Shown piece by piece: positions 10,655 through 20,716 of a DNA stretch of 64,000 nucleotides; position 1 is the stretch's first letter, and each line of letters starts with the position of its first letter. The position numbers were made by a program, and so were the translations under genes. The stretch is from contig CP145420.1 of assembly GCA_036867785.1 (NCBI GenBank), forward strand, positions 806,001 through 870,000. Reading direction: 5' to 3'. The notes under the pieces are model-generated. The model had not been told where the DNA came from, made no database searches, and worked only from the letters and a program-made list of their open reading frames with translations. Source of the stretch: Plasmodiophora brassicae (lineage: Eukaryota > Endomyxa: Phytomyxea > Phytomyxea > Plasmodiophorida).

Positions 10655-13240
10655 CACGTCGACCGCCAGAACGAATCAGGCGCCGCGATGATGACGGACT
10701 TCCCGCGTGTTCAAAACGGCGACCGCAACAACCATGGGGAAATTGACGTCCAGAGACCGTGCCGCCCTCGCACAAGGACGTCGGCATCGTCGACGGCAAC
10801 CTGGTACGCGGGTGTATGTCCGGCGAGGTCGCCGGGTGGCTGACTGGCATCATCGTCGTGGGCACAAGTTGTTCCTATTATCGCCCGTCAGACGGGACTG
10901 CCACACGCAACCTGACGAGTTCGAGTTGCTGTGTATGGCCCCAGGCGACGTTCTACTGCCAGCGCCGGAGCTCGAGGAAGCGTTCCTGCCTGAAGGGCCC
11001 GCCAGATCTTCGTGGGCCTCTGCGCCAGGCCATCGAGTTGATCACCGACGCTCTCAGGCCACATACGGTGATGTCGTCCAGGATCGCGTCGTCCTGGCAC
11101 TGCGGTGACTGGTGATGGTCCATCCTCATTGTTTGGACGTCGGTGGTGGTGGTGACGATGGGCGTGTGCGATGCCTTGCCAAACGGCTGGCTGCTGTGGA
11201 GACGGATATCAGTGTAGGCCGACGGCTTGCGTGTTCGTGTCTGGTATCGCCCACAGCGTATCGCTCGCCGGGGATGACCTGCGGGCAGAACGGTGGGTGC
11301 ACTGTTCAGTGCCCATCCAGTAGCACGCCATGCGGTGCTCAGTGCTTAACTAAAAGTGGCACGTGCTGCGATAACGGAAGTATGGGAGCGTTGTTTCGCA
11401 CAGGATGAGCGTACCTGGTAATCGAATATCGCCGGCTATTACTGCCCCGTAGGGCGTGCATGCGTACCATCAGGGACATGTTCAGTCGTTCAGGGACCGT
11501 TAACGTGCGGTCCAGGAGCTGCTCAATGCTGCAAGTCGAACGGTTGTGCGTCCCTTCTCTGAATTCTGAGTGGTCGTAGCCTGAACAGATCAGTGCGGGA
11601 TCGATTTTCAATGCTGTGCCGGGACCTGCAACTCAACTGACAAACAATGTTGTGCGTCCAGCGGTATGAATAGCGATAGTCAGAAGCTCCTGACATTAAC
11701 AATGGTTGACTAGGTCAGTGCTCGGTAAAACTCGCAGGGATGCGATCCCGATCAAGTTTGTATCGGCAAGCAGTCACGCCTGGCCCTCACCGACATCCTA
11801 ATCGCCTGCGTCGCCTGAGCCTCACTGACATCCTATCGTCTGCGTTCTATCGACGTCTGTCGCTGTAGCAATTGCTTACCTGTGCGCCACCTGGCGAACG
11901 AAATAGAAGAAACCGGGCGCACCCCCGCCTTTGAATTAATTGCCAAGTACTGCCCGATGTACCCATTGCAATCGGTCATTGAACGTGGTAAGGACTGCAA
12001 GAAGTGCAGCCAAGAAGATGGTCAGCCTGTCTCCGCGTCCATTCCCTCCGTTGGCGGCGTCATAGCCGTCGGCGCCAGCGCCGACAACCCGCATAACTCC
12101 GCTCGCTTCCTGAAGTGACGACCCCGTCTCCTGAGCCGACAGAAAGCATTGCCTCGTTTGCCCTAGGAAGTAGCACGTGTGCAGGTGCTCGCGGAACCAG
12201 CTGGGCGACCGGAGACCCGGGCAACGGGACCTGCGCACCAGGAGCAGGTGACCGGATGGGATCGGTGCACCAAACGCAGGTGAAGCAGACGGGGCCGGCG
12301 GGATTGGTGCAACAGGGTAATTGGCGAAGTCGGGTTGGACGCTGTCGCTGGAGACTGTGGTGCTTCGCCCAGGGCAGACGTTCTGTTCCAGCCGGGTACG
12401 TTGCCGGCCAAGTAGGGGCACTACACGATGCACACGCATAGCCAGGACGAGATCAAGGGACGACGAGGATTAAGGCGATGTTGTCGGCGACTGCGTCAAG
12501 GTCTCGAAGTGCTCGCACTTAAAGGGCCTCGATCTGGGTTCAACTTCAAAGGGCAAGGGCACAGCAGGCGCTGAGAGGATCGGATCTCCACTCGAATTGC
12601 GACGTCCCGTCGACGTCTATCCCAGCCCACCAATATACACGTTCTCGCGCCTGCCCAGATCAGGGCAGGGCACGGTCGCCAGCACCTGACGAGGCTTTCA
12701 CACAGGACGGCGCCGTCGCCGCCTGCGGTCGACGGCGATGCCACCGCAGGTGACGCGTCGGCGTGTGTCCGATCAGGAGGCCTCTGTTGACTAGGGCCCG
12801 CTGGAAGCAGAGTACCGCCGGACGCTCGGTTTCGTCTTCATCGACGTGGACCCGGCGGCGCAGGACGAAGACGTCGACTGGGTCCATGTTGGCAGAGTCG
12901 GCCAGGTGCCTCCGAAACCTCCGCTGACGTTCGACGACGTTCTTGCCCTCATTGATGCCGTGCTTCGGCGAGTAGGTGGATCTGGACTTTCACTCAGTGG
13001 AACGTCCGCGCGACGGCTGGGTCGGCGATGGTCGCGAAGCGTCGTCGTCGAGTCGAGAAAACGAACGCAGTGGACACCCAGCACGGCGCACAGGTTTCAG
13101 CAATCAGATTAAGTGTTGTCAACTTCGCCGCCGTGCCCGTGTCGGGTGAGATTGGCCGGGTGCCCCCACGACGATGATAACGATCTATTACACCTACCAT
13201 GTAGCGGTCTGCTCTATCGTCCAGTGAGCGCGCTAGCACC
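10655..13240. other. 2.6 kb with no secure gene; some coding-like patches
   Basis: No frame here could be tied to a known family. Three patches deserve mention. (1) Plus strand 11270-11408 reads TCGQNGGCTVQCP then CGAQCL and GTCCDNGS, a CC/C-rich pattern of secreted cysteine-rich proteins; a second CC cluster lies near 11600-11650. (2) Plus 10759-11115 is an open frame with one hydrophobic stretch. (3) Minus 12660-13000 has an unbroken frame with VERQRRFRRHLAD and VLCFQRALVNRGLL segments that look protein-like. Possible exons of unrecognised or decaying genes; none is called as a gene. Confidence 0.4.
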
Positions 13241-13244
13241 TGGA

Positions 13245-13573
13245 ATTTAGGGCCCCGATCACCACTGGGGCGATCAGGGCCGATGGGATGGCGTGACGTA
13301 CGCCCGTGGCGACTGGTCAGTGGCAGGACTGGCACCGAAGTCCCTCATTTCGGAGATCTCGCGCGACATTGGCGATGGCGGCGAACCACGCGCCTTTCAT
13401 GCGCACGATCACTGGTTCTAATGGCCGATTCAGTGTGGCCGTATCCGGATACTGACGTCGGGATCGTCTCTGTGCCGGCGGCGCGCTCGCTGCAGCAGGG
13501 CATGTCGGCCGTCGGCGGCGGCCTACGCGGGAAGCGATCACGGTTGGGTTGGTGTCGTTCCTCTTGCCGTTGA
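13245..13573 (+). pseudogene. Small membrane-protein family, copy B (3'-truncated)
   Basis: Shares about 280 bp with copy A in inverted orientation, including the upstream block with GGAATTTAGGGCCCCG and the start ATGGCCGATTC at about 13420. The encoded N-terminus VWPYPDTDVGIVSVPAARSL matches the family. The copy leaves the family sequence after the GMSAVGGGL region and runs into DNA resembling the BAG6 3' end (about 13548-13600), so the hydrophobic C-terminus is missing. Confidence 0.75.
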
Positions 13574-13876
13574 CGATTCGGTCGACTGCCGATATTTCTT
13601 CCACAACGCCCGCGTGATGAGGACGCTGAGACAAGTTACGCCGGCTATGATTGCCACCGTCCGGAGGGTGTCGGAGTATGCTGGTAGGTGGAGGTGGAGG
13701 TGTAGATGGAGATTGTGCTGAACCTCGACCTTGACTCGGGCGCCGTCCTTGGCAGCTCCGGCGACGGCTACGAGGCCGTCGCCGACGGCCGACATGCCCT
13801 GCTGCAGCGAGCGCGCCGCCGGCACAGAGACGATCCCGACGTCAGCATCCGGATACGGCCACACTGAATCGGCCAT
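13538..13876 (-). CDS. Small membrane-protein family, copy A
   Basis: 112 residues from the ATG shared by family copies (M-A-D-S-V...). Layout: a conserved head (YPDADVGIVSVPAA), a Gly-rich segment (GMSAVGDGLVAVAG), a basic/hydrophobic strand expanded into a His-Leu repeat (LHLHLHLHLP), one membrane helix (TVAIIAGVTCLSVLITRAL) and a short charged tail. The other copies have a shorter linker, so the His-Leu run is a local expansion. It lies tail-to-tail with copy B as an inverted repeat and about 345 bp from the ROK kinase start. No known family was recognised. Conservation of the start, the helix and its position across copies is the evidence for a real gene; expression is unknown. Confidence 0.55.
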   Translation of the reverse strand: MADSVWPYPDADVGIVSVPAARSLQQGMSAVGDGLVAVAGAAKDGARVKVEVQHNLHLHLHLHLPAYSDTLRTVAIIAGVTCLSVLITRALWKKYRQSTESSTARGTTPTQP

Positions 13877-14220
13877 TAGAACCAGTGATCGTGCGCATGA
13901 AAGGCGCGTGGTTCGCCGCCATTGCCAATGTCGCGCGAGATCTCCGAAATGCAGGACTTCGGCGCCAGTCCTGCCACTGACCAGTCGCCACGGGCGTACG
14001 GCACGCCATCCCATCGGCGCTGATCGCCCCAGTGGTGATCGGGGCCCTAAATTCCAGGTCGCACTGTGCGCGTTCACTGCCCCGCAGTCCGCGGGGTCCA
14101 GGCAGGCGGCAGGCCGCCGCGCTATACAAGGCGCTCCACGCCATGGTGCGCACCCAACGACGAGTGGGTCGGCGGACGGGCATATCGGCGCCGCAAGTTG
14201 ATGACACGTAGTGACATGAA

Positions 14221-15138
14221 ATGGTGGCCGCACCGTATCGGATCGGGGTCGACCTGGGCGGTACCAAGACCGAGGTCGTCGTGGTCGACGGCGCCGGGGT
14301 CGAGCACGTTCGCCGTCGAGTCCCTAGTGCACGCGACGCCTACGATGGGACGCTATCGGTCATCAGGGACCTGGTTGCCGACGCCGAACGCGACTGCCGG
14401 GCGGCGACGGGCGCCCCGATCGGTGTCGGCATACCCGGGTCGATCAGCAAGCGCACGGGCCGCGTCAAGAACGCCAACTCGACGTGGCTGAACCGGCGGC
14501 CGCTCGCTGCCGACCTGAAGGCGTTGTTCCCCGGACGGGACGTCGTCGTTGCGAACGACGCGAACTGCCTGGCGTTGAGTGAGGCGACAGACGGGGCCGG
14601 CGCTGGATACGATCTCGTATTCGCTGCCATTCTGGGTACAGGATGCGGTGCCGGCCTAGCGTACCGACGACAGGTACTGCCGGGCGCCAACGGTGTCGCT
14701 GGCGAATGGGGCCATAACCCGTTGCCATGGGACGACGACGCCGTTCCCCGCCAATGCTACTGTGGGCGCACGAATTGCATTGAAATGTTCCTGTCGGGAC
14801 CAGCCCTGACAGAAACGTACGCCACGATGACGGCTGGCGCTCGCCTGTCCGCTAAGGACATTGTCCAACTGGCAGACGATCGCCCAGACAGCGACGCTGG
14901 ACGAGCGCTGGACGCGTACCTGGACGCACTGACCAAGTCTCTGGCATCGGTGATCAACGTGGTCGACCCGGACGCGATCGTCCTGGGTGGTGGCATGTCC
15001 AATTGCAGAGCGATCTACGATCGGGTGCCGGCCAGCCTCGAGCGGTTCGTCTTCGGCGGCGAATGTGAGACCCCGGTGCGACCTGCCCGGCATGGTGATT
15101 CCAGTGGCGTTCGTGGAGCCGCATGGTTGAACCCGTAG
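14221..15138 (+). CDS. ROK-family sugar kinase (fructokinase/Mak-like), bacterial type
   Basis: A single 305-codon exon beginning MVAAPYRIGVDLGGTKTEV. It phosphorylates a hexose with ATP; the closest remembered match is E. coli Mak (manno/fructokinase). Visible motifs: the N-terminal phosphate loop DLGGTK (residues 11-16), PGSIS followed by NANSTWLN, the catalytic Asp in VVANDANCLALSEA, sugar-contact residues in GEWGHNPLPWDDD, and the ROK zinc site CYCGRTNCIE near residue 180. A second glycine motif reads IVLGGGMSN. The C-terminus FGGECETPV...HGDSSGVRGAAW matches Mak almost word for word. It is full length with no decay. Neighbouring host genes carry introns and this one does not, so transfer from a bacterium is inferred. 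Fragments of this gene are scattered over the next 3 kb. Confidence 0.93.
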   Translation: MVAAPYRIGVDLGGTKTEVVVVDGAGVEHVRRRVPSARDAYDGTLSVIRDLVADAERDCRAATGAPIGVGIPGSISKRTGRVKNANSTWLNRRPLAADLKALFPGRDVVVANDANCLALSEATDGAGAGYDLVFAAILGTGCGAGLAYRRQVLPGANGVAGEWGHNPLPWDDDAVPRQCYCGRTNCIEMFLSGPALTETYATMTAGARLSAKDIVQLADDRPDSDAGRALDAYLDALTKSLASVINVVDPDAIVLGGGMSNCRAIYDRVPASLERFVFGGECETPVRPARHGDSSGVRGAAWLNP

Positions 15139-15194
15139 TAGGACGAACAATATACAATGCGAATGGCTCACAGATGAAATGTACGTGGAAAGCG

Positions 15195-15305
15195 GTCACG
15201 GTTGCGTGCCGTTGTTCGTGTCGCTCCTCTTGCCGTCGACGAATCGGTCGCGAATCGGCCCGCCTCGAAGTCGGGACGTTGACGACGCGCTCGCGGCCGG
15301 CACCG
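15195..15305 (-). pseudogene. Duplicated 3' end of the BAG6-like gene
   Basis: Bases here repeat, with a few differences, the last codons and 3' flank of the BAG6-like gene at 18225-18330, including the stretch encoding ...RIVDGKRND. It directly follows the intact ROK gene, while the true BAG6 3' end directly follows a ROK 3' fragment (18031-18190). This is one boundary of a segmental duplication. Confidence 0.75.
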
Positions 15306-15385
15306 CATCATTTATCCACAATCGCAGCGAATAACGAGACTATGTCCACAGTGGCAGGCCTGACATCGAAGTCCTGCACTCCCGG

Positions 15386-15470
15386 GCGATAAACGGTGCC
15401 GCTGGCGAATGGCGCCATAACCCGTTGCCATGGGACGACGTCGCCGCTTCCCGCCCGTGCTACTCTGTGC
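15386..15470 (+). pseudogene. Internal fragment of the ROK kinase gene
   Basis: About 85 bp matching the ROK segment around 14686-14770 (the GEWGHNPLPWDD region), with several substitutions. It is cut off on both sides. Confidence 0.8.
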
Positions 15471-15474
15471 TCAT

Positions 15475-15595
15475 GGTGTGTGTGTGTGTGTGTTTGTGTG
15501 TGAACGTAGCGCTGCTGCGTCCTGCGTATGGAACCGTCTGTATTATACGCTGTATTATACACACCTGTATAATACGCGTATAATACACATTTCAT
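15475..15595. repeat. TG microsatellite and short inverted TATAC repeats
   Basis: A (TG)n run at about 15475-15500 is followed by alternating GTATTATAC and GTATAATAC units (15540-15590) that can pair with each other. AT-rich and clearly different from the surrounding GC-rich DNA. Confidence 0.8.
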
Positions 15596-15734
15596 CGCCG
15601 GAGAGTGTATACTACAAATCCATAGTCCTGCGGCCTGAACCCGCGGACAGCAGCTGGGCAGCGAACGCGCGCGCGTGTACAGTGCGACCTGGAATTTAGG
15701 GGCCCCGACCACCACTGGCGAGGCTACGGGATGC

Positions 15735-15895
15735 CCGGCAGTCGCGTTCCGTTGGCAACCAGATCCCTGATGACCGATAGCGTCCCATCGTAGGCGTCGC
15801 GTGCACTAGGGACTCGACGGCGAACGTGCTCGACCCCGGCGCCGTCGACCACGGTCTTGGTACCGCCCAGGTCGACCCCGGTGCGGCCACCATAT
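15735..15895 (-). pseudogene. Inverted 5' fragment of the ROK kinase gene
   Basis: The reverse complement matches the first ~180 bp of the intact ROK gene (region 14221-14400, DLGGTK through LVADAERD) with small deletions. Orientation is opposite to the parent gene. Confidence 0.8.
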
Positions 15896-16202
15896 CATGT
15901 CACTGCGTGTCATCCACTTGCGACGTCGATGTGCCCGTCCGCCGACCCACTCGTCGTCGGGTGCTCACCATGAGCACCTGCCTGGACCCGCGGACAGCAC
16001 GGCGGTGAACGCGTACAGTGCGACCTGGAGTTTAGGGCCCCGAACACCACTGGGGCGAGAGCTGACGGGATGGCGTGCCGTACGCCCGTGGCGGCTGGTC
16101 AGTGGCAGGACTGGCACTGAAGTCCTGCATTTCGGAGATGTCGCGTGACATTGGCGATGGCGGCGAACCACGCGCCTTTCATGCGCAGCACCACAGGTGC
16201 TA

Positions 16203-16463
16203 ATGGCCGATTCAGTGTTGCCGTATCCGGATGCTGACGTCGGGATCGTCTCAGAGCCGGCGGCGCGCTCGCTGCAGGAAGGGATGTCGGCCGTCGGCGG
16301 CGGCCTTGTTGCCATCGCGGATTCTGTCAAGGGTGGCGTCCGCATTGACCTACACCTGCAACTACCACCGGCGAAAGAAACTTTGTGCATGGCAGCGATC
16401 ATCGCCGGGGTTACCCTGCTCTACGTCATAATCTCGCGCTCAGTGACGAAGACGTATGACTAA
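16203..16463 (+). CDS. Small membrane-protein family, copy C
   Basis: 86 residues, the cleanest copy of the family. It begins MADSVLPYPDADVGIVSEP, then AARSLQEGMSAVGGG, then a short amphipathic stretch (GGVRIDLHLQLPPAKE), then one predicted membrane helix (MAAIIAGVTLLYVIISR) and a short tail KTYD. No signal peptide, so a tail-anchored protein is the likely topology. The upstream block (about 16020-16200) is shared with copies A and B. Function unrecognised. Its retention of a full open frame beside broken copies suggests it may be the active member. Confidence 0.6.
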   Translation: MADSVLPYPDADVGIVSEPAARSLQEGMSAVGGGLVAIADSVKGGVRIDLHLQLPPAKETLCMAAIIAGVTLLYVIISRSVTKTYD

Positions 16464-16554
16464 ACGGAACTGTCCAGCTTTCCTTCTGATCGTCGTCCCG
16501 CGTCCCGGCACAGCTGCCGCTATCAGGCACCAGTTAAAATCGTCGCCGTCCAGG

Positions 16555-16835
16555 CCTTGCACGAATTGCAATGAAACGTTCCTGTCGGGACCACTGTCAG
16601 AAACGTACGCCACGATGACGGCTGGCGCTCCCCTGTCCGCTAAGGACTTTGTTCAACTGGCAGACGATCGCCCAGACAGCGACGCTGGACGAGCGCTGGA
16701 CGCACTGACCAAGTCTTTGGCATCGGTGGTCAACGTGGTCGACTCGGACGCGATCGTCCTGGGTTGTGGCGTGTCCAATTGCACAGCGATCTACGATCGA
16801 GTGCCGGCCAGCCTCGCGCGGTTCGTGTTTCTTGC
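16555..16835 (+). pseudogene. 3'-half fragment of the ROK kinase gene
   Basis: Matches ROK from the zinc-motif region (TNCNETFLSG, parent TNCIEMFLSG) to RFVF, with a 3-codon deletion and many substitutions. It is fused directly to copy D of the small membrane-protein family at about 16830-16840, a visible junction between two unrelated genes. Confidence 0.85.
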
Positions 16836-17084
16836 CATATCCGGATGTTGACGTCGGAATCGTTTCCGAGCCGGCGGCACAGGCGCTCAAAGACGGCATG
16901 GTACGTGGGCGTCGGCGGCGGCCTCGTTGCCATGGCCGAAGCACTCAAAGGCGGCGTTTGCGTTGACGTCGACGTTCAGCTGCACTTCCCACCGGTCAAG
17001 GAGACGGTGGTGTTCAGGGCCGCGATAGTCACCACGGCTGCAGTTGTCTACGGCGTCGTTTCTCGGGTTCTGTTCAAGAAGTAA
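16836..17084 (+). pseudogene. Small membrane-protein family, copy D
   Basis: Carries the family from LPYPDVDVGIVSEP to the membrane helix and a lysine tail (VVYGVVSRVLFKK). The ATG is missing because the copy starts at the junction with the ROK fragment. The frame shifts once in the GM-x-x-V-GGG region, at the same place as in copy E, so the shift predates the inverted duplication that made D and E. Confidence 0.75.
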
Positions 17085-17529
17085 AAGAGCTGAGCTTTCC
17101 TTCTGGCCATCGTTCCGCTTCCCGGCGCAGCCACGCACACGACCGCTGACGTCCGTCGCCAGTTAGCATTGTCGCCGGTCGATCCCGGCCGACCGGCCCG
17201 CGTCTTGGCCGTCTCGCCGTCCAGGTGCTCCAACATCACCACCTCAAAACAATTATTTGGTCCGTCGTCATTCTTGTCAGGCTTTGCGAGTCGGTGGATG
17301 CGCTGGCGAATGGGAGCCTCAAGAGCGGCAATCTCATAAGAACGACGGTGGACCAAATTCTCTTGAGGTACTGTGGTGACGTTGGAGCACCTGGACGGCG
17401 AGACGGCCAAGACGCGGGCCGGTCGACCAGGATCTACCGGCGACAGTTTAACTGGCGACGGACGTCAGCGGCCGTGTGTGTGGCTGCGCCGGGAAGCGGA
17501 ACGATGGCCAGAAGGAAAGCTCAGCTCTT

Positions 17530-17797
17530 TTACTTCTTGAACAGAACCCGAGAAACGACGCCGTAGACAACTGCAGCCGTGGTGACTATCGCGGCCATGA
17601 ACACCACCGTCTCCTTGACCGGTGGGAAGTGCAGCTGAACGTCGACGTCAACGCAAACGCCACCTTTGAGTGCTTCGGCCATGGCAACGAGGCCGCCGCC
17701 GACGCCCACGTACCATGCCGTCTTTGAGCGCCTGTGCCGCCGGCTCGGAAACGATTCCGACGCCAGCATCTGGATACGGCAACACCGAATCGGCCAT
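17530..17797 (-). pseudogene. Small membrane-protein family, copy E
   Basis: Mirror copy of D. It retains the ATG (MADSVLPYPDAGVGIVSEP) at 17797 and the C-terminal helix and lysine tail, but has the same one-site frame shift after KDGM. The helix region keeps a better match to copy C (VVFMAAIV) than D does. Confidence 0.7.
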
Positions 17798-18024
17798 TAC
17801 AACCAGTGATCGTGCGCATAAACGAGGCATGGTTGTCCGCCATCGTCACGCACGCACGAGATCGAATGGAGGATTTCGATGCCAGCGCTCTCCCATCAAG
17901 TCCTCACGGGCATACCCCCTGTCCCCCTTCCCATCGGCCCTCGCCAGTGGTGATCGGGGCCCTAAATTCCAGGTCGCACTGTACAGACGCGCTTGCGTTC
18001 GCTGCCGTGCTGTCCGCGGGTCCA

Positions 18025-18195
18025 GACCGCAGTGTCCAATTGCAGAGCGATCTACGATCGTCGGGTGCCGGCCAGCCTCGAGCGGTTCGTGCTCGGCGAC
18101 GAATGTGAGACCCCGGTGCGACGGGCCCGGCATGGTGATTCCAGGGGCGTTCGGGGAGCCGCGCATGGCTGGCAGGACCAGAAACATACAATGCC
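18025..18195 (+). pseudogene. 3' fragment of the ROK kinase gene next to BAG6
   Basis: Matches the last ~50 codons of ROK (SNCRAIYDR, RFVLGDECETPV, HGDSRGVRGAA) with an added base early on. Its downstream flank continues into the BAG6 3' end, mirroring the flank of the intact ROK gene. Confidence 0.85.
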
Positions 18196-18228
18196 AACGT
18201 CTCACAGATGAATTATACGTGGGAGCGG

Positions 18229-20716
18229 TCACGGTTGTGTGCCGTTGTTCGTGTCGTTCCTCTTGCCGTCGACGATCCGGTCGCGAATCGCCGGGAATCG
18301 GTCCGCCTCGAAGTCGGGATCGTTGAGGACGCGCTCGCGCAGATCGGCGATCAGCTGGGAGCGGTACGCGCGTTCGAGTTCGTCGGTGACGTTACCAGGC
18401 TGGCCGCCAGCACGTTCCACCTGCCGTTCCAGACTGGCTCGCGTGTTCGCCGGCTTATTGCGTTCAGCACGACGCGATTCGGCCAGCTTGCGTCGCTTGC
18501 TGTCGTGGCCCTCGCTGTACGAGTCGCTGAACGGGCGCTGCGGCTCCATGCACCTCTGCAGAGCGGCGTCGCGGTCGATGGTGCGCTGCCATTCCTCAGC
18601 GACGTCGCTGGGCAATTCCCGCATCCAGCGTTCGGTGCCGGATGTGTCCCGCTCGAGCGCCCGTTGCTCCAGGAACCTGGTGTGTGTCCGCATCATCATG
18701 GTGGCGATGGCGCCGCTCGCCATCGTTGACAGGAACGAGAACTCGGAGCCGAGCGATGAGACGCCTTCGGAAACGACACCGCGAAGAAGGGTGCCGACCG
18801 ACGTCGTGCCGTCGTCGAACAGCTGCGACGCCATGTCGACCCATTCACCGACCGCCATTGCCACAGCGGTCTGTAGCGGCTCGGCGAACGGTCGGCTGGG
18901 GCCAGGTTCTGACATGATCAGGTTGACGATGCCCCGAACGTGAGGATGGATCAGGTCGAACGACGTCTCGGCCAGTTCAGCATTGGGTCGCAGGTGGGAC
19001 GCGACAGGCGCCAGCGCCGTCTCGCTGGACAGGTACCCAACCAGCCATGCCGTCAGCTCGTCGGTCAGCTGGCGGCGAGACGCGGGCGTATCGGACCCAG
19101 ACAGGCCGTGCTGAAAGAGCTCCTCGCGCAGCTCGCCGTGAAGGGGCTGAAGGGCAGACCAGTTTCCGGAGAACATCGCGAACAGGTCGGGCATCTGCAG
19201 ACGGGACATGACGCGCGACAGAATGGATTCCACCGGCGACATCTCCTGCGATTCGTCGTGCGATGCAGCCGCCTGCGATGGCATCAACGATGCGGCCAGC
19301 TCTGCAAGGCTGCCACCACCTGAACCTGAGCCAGACGACCCCAGGATCGATGAGACCATCGGCATGAGCTGGGCCATAATATCAACGGCGGGAGCGACGT
19401 TAGATGCGGGCGCACTGGACGATGATGACGGGTGAGGGCGGGCAGGGCTTGGGCTCCGGGGACGACGGTTCGTCGCAGACGGAGGTTGCTGCGGGGCCGC
19501 AGAAGGCGGGGGCGGCGCGTTTCCCTGCTGACCCGACCGTTCCGGTGGTCGTGACGCGTTCTGGGCACGGGAGATCATGCCGGTAACAGACTGGAGCATG
19601 CCCTGCAGATCAATCGCAGGCGCGCCCGATGCGGAACTTGACGACTGCTGAAGAGACGAGCCCAGAGCGGCGAACGCATCTGGAAGGTTGACGACAAACG
19701 GCGGGATGGACGGGTGCGATGACGACGATGACGCATTGAAGGTAATGGATTCCCGGCCAGGCGCGGTGCCCAAACGTGTACCAGACAGGGCAGACGCCAA
19801 GGTGGACAGCGGACCCACCATCTGACTCAGTGCCAGGCCAATCTGGGCGGATTGTTGCTCGGTATTGGCTCGCAGAGTGGGGTCCGTTGCCTGCGATGGG
19901 CGCTGAAGCACTGGCTGCACGTCCTCTAGCATCTGCATCAGGCGGGCCAACAGGGCATGGACCTGCGCCGTCATCTGGCCCAGCGATGGGACGTCGTTCG
20001 CGAGACGAAGGTCGATAACGGCGCTGGGCAACGCAACCGTCCCAGCGACCGTGTTCAGCTGTTGGCGGATCGCGTCGATCGATGCGAGGGCGGGTGTCGC
20101 AGCAGGTACAGGCTGGCGTTGAGGTTGTTGTCGGTGTTGTTGTTGCTGTTGTGAAGATGGTTGTTGTTGTTGCTGTTGCGCAGGCGTCGGTATCGGCGGT
20201 TGCGATGGCTGAGGAATGGGAACGGCACCAAGAGCAATGCCGCCGTCGACGAGGCCGACTCCCGACGAAATCGACGACAGCATGCGGTTGACAATCATGT
20301 TGAAGTCTGGAAGCGCCTGACCACGACGTGTTTCAGTCTAAACATTGACGGGCAATGCGACGTGTTTATACCTCTCCGTCGCCAATGTTCACAGTGGACA
20401 CGAAAACGCCACTGTTCGCGGCTGGCATACCCTGTTGCGCCTGCTGTTGCTGCTGCGGGGGTTCGGTGGCGGGTGCTTCCGATGGGGCATCGTCGGGTCG
20501 GACGACCAGATGCACGACGGAATCGGACGCGACGCCGTACTCGGCCAGCAGGTGGCCGTCCTTCAGGACCTTGCCGCGGAATATGATTCGCTGACGCTCG
20601 GGCGGCGTGCCATTCGCCTCGGCCACCGCCGATTTCAAGGCGTCGACGGGCGTCGACGGGTCGACCTCCAGGTCCACCTGGAACTGCCCGCCGTTCAGCG
20701 TCTTGACGAGCACCAT
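18229..20716 (-). CDS. BAG6/Scythe-like protein with N-terminal ubiquitin-like domain
   Basis: Two exons (20372-20716 and 18229-20316; 55-nt intron) give 810 residues. The N-terminus is a clear ubiquitin-like domain: MVLVKTLNGGQFQVDLEVD, then VDALKSAVAEANG, RIIFRGKVLKDG and VVHLVVR. Then come Gln-rich runs, long Pro/Ser/Ala-rich low-complexity stretches and a helical region with SEPGPSRPFAEPLQ. A basic segment near the C-terminus (SKRRKLAESRRAERNK) could be a nuclear signal. This layout is that of BAG6/Scythe, a chaperone that triages exposed hydrophobic segments and tail-anchored proteins for membrane insertion or degradation. A canonical C-terminal BAG domain was not confirmed by eye. The 3' end has been copied next to the ROK gene at 15.2 kb. 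Confidence 0.75.

Larger units (their letters stand above)
16836..17797. repeat. Large inverted repeat, arms about 430 bp, spacer about 75 bp
   Basis: The left arm (about 16840-17265) and right arm (about 17340-17785) are near-perfect reverse complements. Both contain the 3' part of the small membrane-protein gene, its stop, and about 180 bp of shared 3' flank. Single-stranded DNA or RNA across it would form a long hairpin. Confidence 0.9.

Noticed and set aside
14221-15138. ROK gene as bacterial contamination of the assembly
   Set aside because: Its fragments are interleaved with copies of a local eukaryotic gene (BAG6 3' end), so the gene is integrated.
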